Assembly: GCF_001984195.1 (NCBI RefSeq)
Contig: NZ_MTQN01000012.1
Coordinates: 806,001-870,000, forward strand
DNA length: 64,000 nt
Source: Kribbella sp. ALI-6-A
GTDB lineage: Bacteria > Actinomycetota > Actinomycetes > Propionibacteriales > Kribbellaceae
Direction: 5' to 3'
Below, piece after piece: positions 63,878 through 64,000 of this stretch; position 1 is the stretch's first letter; the number at the start of each line of letters is the position of its first letter. A program made the position numbers and the translations under genes. The notes beneath the pieces are model-generated. The model had not been told where the DNA came from. It saw only the letters and a list, made by a program, of their open reading frames with translations, and did not search any database.

Positions 63878-64000
63878 AGGCTCGGCCCCTCGGGGTCGGG
63901 GGCTGCAGCTTAATTGACCCCTGCCTCGGGCAACGAATCATCTCACCGGGGCGCGGCGCACCGGAAAAGACGAGGACCCTGACGCATCACACAGCATCAG

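Overview
This window is GC-rich, dense with genes, and uses many GTG starts. At least ten genes begin 6-7 bases after a TANNNT box, a pattern of leaderless transcripts. Together with the SARP/AfsR regulator, the SigE-like sigma factor and the integrated TraB-type element, this points to a filamentous or soil actinomycete. Kribbella or a near relative in the Propionibacteriales is my best guess, from protein character only; no rRNA is present to prove it.

Layout. 1-9.5 kb is ordinary chromosome: the 5' part of rmlA, a fatty-acid activation and oxidation group (acyl-CoA ligase divergent from a MarR regulator across a 32-bp palindrome, a SRPBCC protein, an acyl-CoA dehydrogenase), a hydrolase, nadE, the small SRP RNA, an F420-type oxidoreductase, an unusual GNAT-SET fusion and a Vat-like acetyltransferase. 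A tRNA-Ser(GGA) at 9540-9627 is the integration site of a 15-kb actinomycete integrative and conjugative element (AICE) bounded by exact 57-bp repeats (9571-9627 and 24508-24564). The element carries int and xis, a RepA-like ATPase and a prim-pol protein, two zinc-type small proteins, a cluster of GGTAGCGG repeats next to a TraB/FtsK translocase, a membrane partner, and an Xre-TPR regulator with a flavoprotein. At its right end lies a two-gene cargo (19980-23980) that looks foreign even to the element: lower GC, many rare codons, no recognised family. The first cargo protein has a stretch resembling a phage portal protein and the second is a large protein with four central membrane segments. 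This cargo is my main candidate for an undescribed system.

24.6-40 kb: a pterin dehydratase-VOC fusion, a SARP regulator that stops after its NB-ARC region, a small secreted protein, a membrane protein, a nitroreductase-hemerythrin fusion, a TetR regulator, a nuclease-family protein, an SDR/ArsR pair across a palindrome, and a sugar ABC transporter operon (permease, permease, binding protein) with a DeoR/LacI hybrid regulator and a DUF624 membrane protein. 38.6-48.7 kb: four transporters (two DHA2 MFS, one smaller MFS, one NCS1 permease), the Tex RNA-binding protein, a GNAT and an HxlR regulator.

48.7-64 kb: a possible structured leader before two small genes of unknown role, a possible small RNA, a methyltransferase, an aminoglycoside phosphotransferase-like kinase, an Xre-MmyB regulator with a DinB protein, a SigE-type sigma factor with a membrane partner carrying a long Pro-Ser-Lys repeat, a secreted SH3-like protein, a diguanylate cyclase, a HerA-like ATPase, an L,D-transpeptidase, a LytR_C protein pair, and a K+/H+ antiporter. 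Many convergent gene ends are separated by strong perfect-stem terminators.
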